From the NCBI GenBank assembly GCA_040217695.1, contig JBEHWO010000394.1, positions 1 to 6,203 of the forward strand: a stretch of DNA of 6,203 nucleotides, given 5' to 3'. This document shows positions 5,013 to 6,203 of this stretch, piece by piece. The stretch's first letter is position 1; every line of letters begins with the position of its first letter. Under the pieces are notes generated by a model that saw only the letters and a program-made list of their open reading frames with translations, had not been told where the DNA came from and did no database searches. The DNA is from CALARM01 sp040217695. GTDB lineage: Bacteria; Vulcanimicrobiota; SpSt-956; JAKJGF01. Made by a program: the position numbers and the translations under genes.

Positions 5013-6203
5013 TTAATTCATCAGAGTCAGTTCTTCTGTTAACATTCTCTTAATAGTATAATCTTTCCCTCTGAGATTAATAAGAGGTTCGCGTCCGTCT
5101 GTAGTATGGACTATAAGTACATCATTCAGAGTACCGGTTTCTATACTGATATTTCTGGTATTATCAATTAAAAGAGGATAACATCCCATAGGAGACGATT
5201 CACAGTTATCAGGAACAATATCCCTGCACAACATAGTACCGTAAAACTTGAAATTATTACTGCCGGAAGCATTACTGTTACTCTGTATTACTATATCATC
5301 TTTTCCGTACATAATTCCTCTGTAAACCATTGTGCCTGATGAAGATGCCGGAGGTTTACGATATGCCATTCTGACGCTTTTTTCAGAGAGAGCGATCATT
5401 TTTAAATCATCAAAAGAATGGATAAAATCAATTGTTTCCGTAGAGAGAATACCTCCTGTTCCGTCAGGGGCTATGCCAAGCCATAGTTTATTACCGTAAA
5501 TCTTGTGATTGGCCAATTGCAGTTTGACTGTAGTATTATTAATACCCTGAGGATAATATACAGAGGGACTGAGAAATGTACCTCCCGGCATATCTTCTGC
5601 CTGACCTATCCAGCCTGTTTCAAACAAACCGGTATTGGAAGGAATATAAAGATCTTTATCAAGGGTTAATGTTATTGCTCCCGACCCGGCAACCACAGTC
5701 ATACCAAGCTCATCTTCAATCTCCTGAAAAAGGGCATTTGGATCATTATTATATTTCCAGAACCTGATATCAGAATAGTAATTGTAAAAATTTCTATTTT
5801 CCCCTCCTGCTCCGGAAGCAGACGGATTATAATAGAAATTACCGTAATTATTCAAGAAAGCTGTACAGTCTGCTTCGGAAAAACGTGCTATTCCGGTCTT
5901 ATAAGAAGAGGTATGAACAGAGGGATCCGATGAAGTCGATGCAGGAGATGAATGGGGAATGCAGTACATTGCATTCGGATCATCATTCGGGTCATCAGGG
6001 TCATCACATATATTATAGGGAGGACAATTAGGGTCATTCGGATCTGTTCTGACATTCGGATCAGTCGGGTCAATTCTGTATCTTCGTCCATCCGGGTCTG
6101 TAGGATCGTAAGGGTTGTGCGGATCATATTCAAAATACCCGACAAGATAAAATTTATCGGACGGAAGGGCATGACATGCACCCTTTCTGGCATCTATAAT
6201 AGC
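5013..6203 (-). CDS. C-terminal part of a surface or pilus-related protein, open at the window edge
   Basis: The frame stays open to the right edge, so the 5' end is missing and the visible 396 residues are the C-terminal part. An internal ATG at 5969 is not the start. The first visible residues (AIIDARKGACHALPSDKFYL) lead into a tract rich in DPTDP, DPNDP and DDPND units with several cysteines. This is followed by a Ser/Thr-rich spacer and about 290 residues rich in Gly, Asn and Tyr. The segment with YRGIMYGKDDIVIQS and KFYGTMLCRDIV resembles the beta-repeat C-terminal regions of some large pilin-like or PilX-like surface proteins, an impression and not a firm match. The D/N-rich repeats may bind calcium or form a stalk. 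Function unknown; export is inferred from composition. It converges on cas6 with a 26-nt gap and no obvious terminator. Confidence 0.65.
   Translation of the reverse strand, partial: AIIDARKGACHALPSDKFYLVGYFEYDPHNPYDPTDPDGRRYRIDPTDPNVRTDPNDPNCPPYNICDDPDDPNDDPNAMYCIPHSSPASTSSDPSVHTSSYKTGIARFSEADCTAFLNNYGNFYYNPSASGAGGENRNFYNYYSDIRFWKYNNDPNALFQEIEDELGMTVVAGSGAITLTLDKDLYIPSNTGLFETGWIGQAEDMPGGTFLSPSVYYPQGINNTTVKLQLANHKIYGNKLWLGIAPDGTGGILSTETIDFIHSFDDLKMIALSEKSVRMAYRKPPASSSGTMVYRGIMYGKDDIVIQSNSNASGSNNFKFYGTMLCRDIVPDNCESSPMGCYPLLIDNTRNISIETGTLNDVLIVHTTDGREPLINLRGKDYTIKRMLTEELTLMN
5970..6128 (-). repeat. coding repeats for the Asp-Pro-Asn/Thr tract
   Basis: Imperfect short repeats around TCATTCGGATC and TCATCAGGGTC (plus strand) encode DPNDP, DPTDP and DDPND units. 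The tract contains CPPYNICDD and RRYRIDPTDPN stretches between the units. Its length may vary between strains. Confidence 0.75.

Noticed and set aside
5967..5969. ATG as the start of the right-edge gene
   Set aside because: The same frame is open to the window edge and continues the Asp-Pro repeat tract, so this is an internal Met.

Overview
This is an AT-rich bacterial stretch with compact genes, clear Shine-Dalgarno sites, Sec-type signal peptides and a Cas6 gene. The lineage cannot be fixed from the window alone. Nothing here points to a phage or plasmid.

Layout. A heptamer array in the loop of a long imperfect hairpin lies at 61-160 and overlaps the 3' end of a leftward gene for a secreted PIG-L/LmbE-type deacetylase (153-1505). 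Next comes a 205-bp intergenic region (1506-1710) that holds the most remarkable object of the window. It is a rightward transcription unit with a near-consensus sigma70 promoter (TTGACA-17-TATGAT). Inside it, the 3' half of a tRNA (1597-1641) lies upstream of the 5' half of the same tRNA (1648-1674). Rejoined, the halves give a 72-nt tRNA with every stem paired and the usual conserved tertiary bases. Two 11-bp inverted-repeat helices surround it. This has the layout of a circularly permuted tRNA gene, known from some algae and archaea and not, to my knowledge, established in bacteria.

To the right lies a leftward two-gene operon. Its first gene (2165-3805) encodes a membrane-anchored protein with two Tim44-like/zinc-ribbon modules. 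Its second gene (1711-2145) encodes a small secreted protein of five 17-residue repeats. Upstream of this operon, and upstream of the rightward cas6 gene (4057-4986), is a second heptamer element (3863-3956). It has the same plan as the first, four GTGACGC-like heptamers followed by GAGGAAA, but different hairpin arms. No CRISPR array or other cas gene is in view.

The right end holds the C-terminal part of a leftward gene (5013-6203, running off the window). It encodes a probable surface or pilus-related protein with Asp-Pro-Asn/Thr repeats.

Apart from the two-gene operon, the genes share no evident pathway. The permuted tRNA unit sits by itself between divergent and convergent neighbours, with its own promoter and a perfect palindrome over its -35 box.
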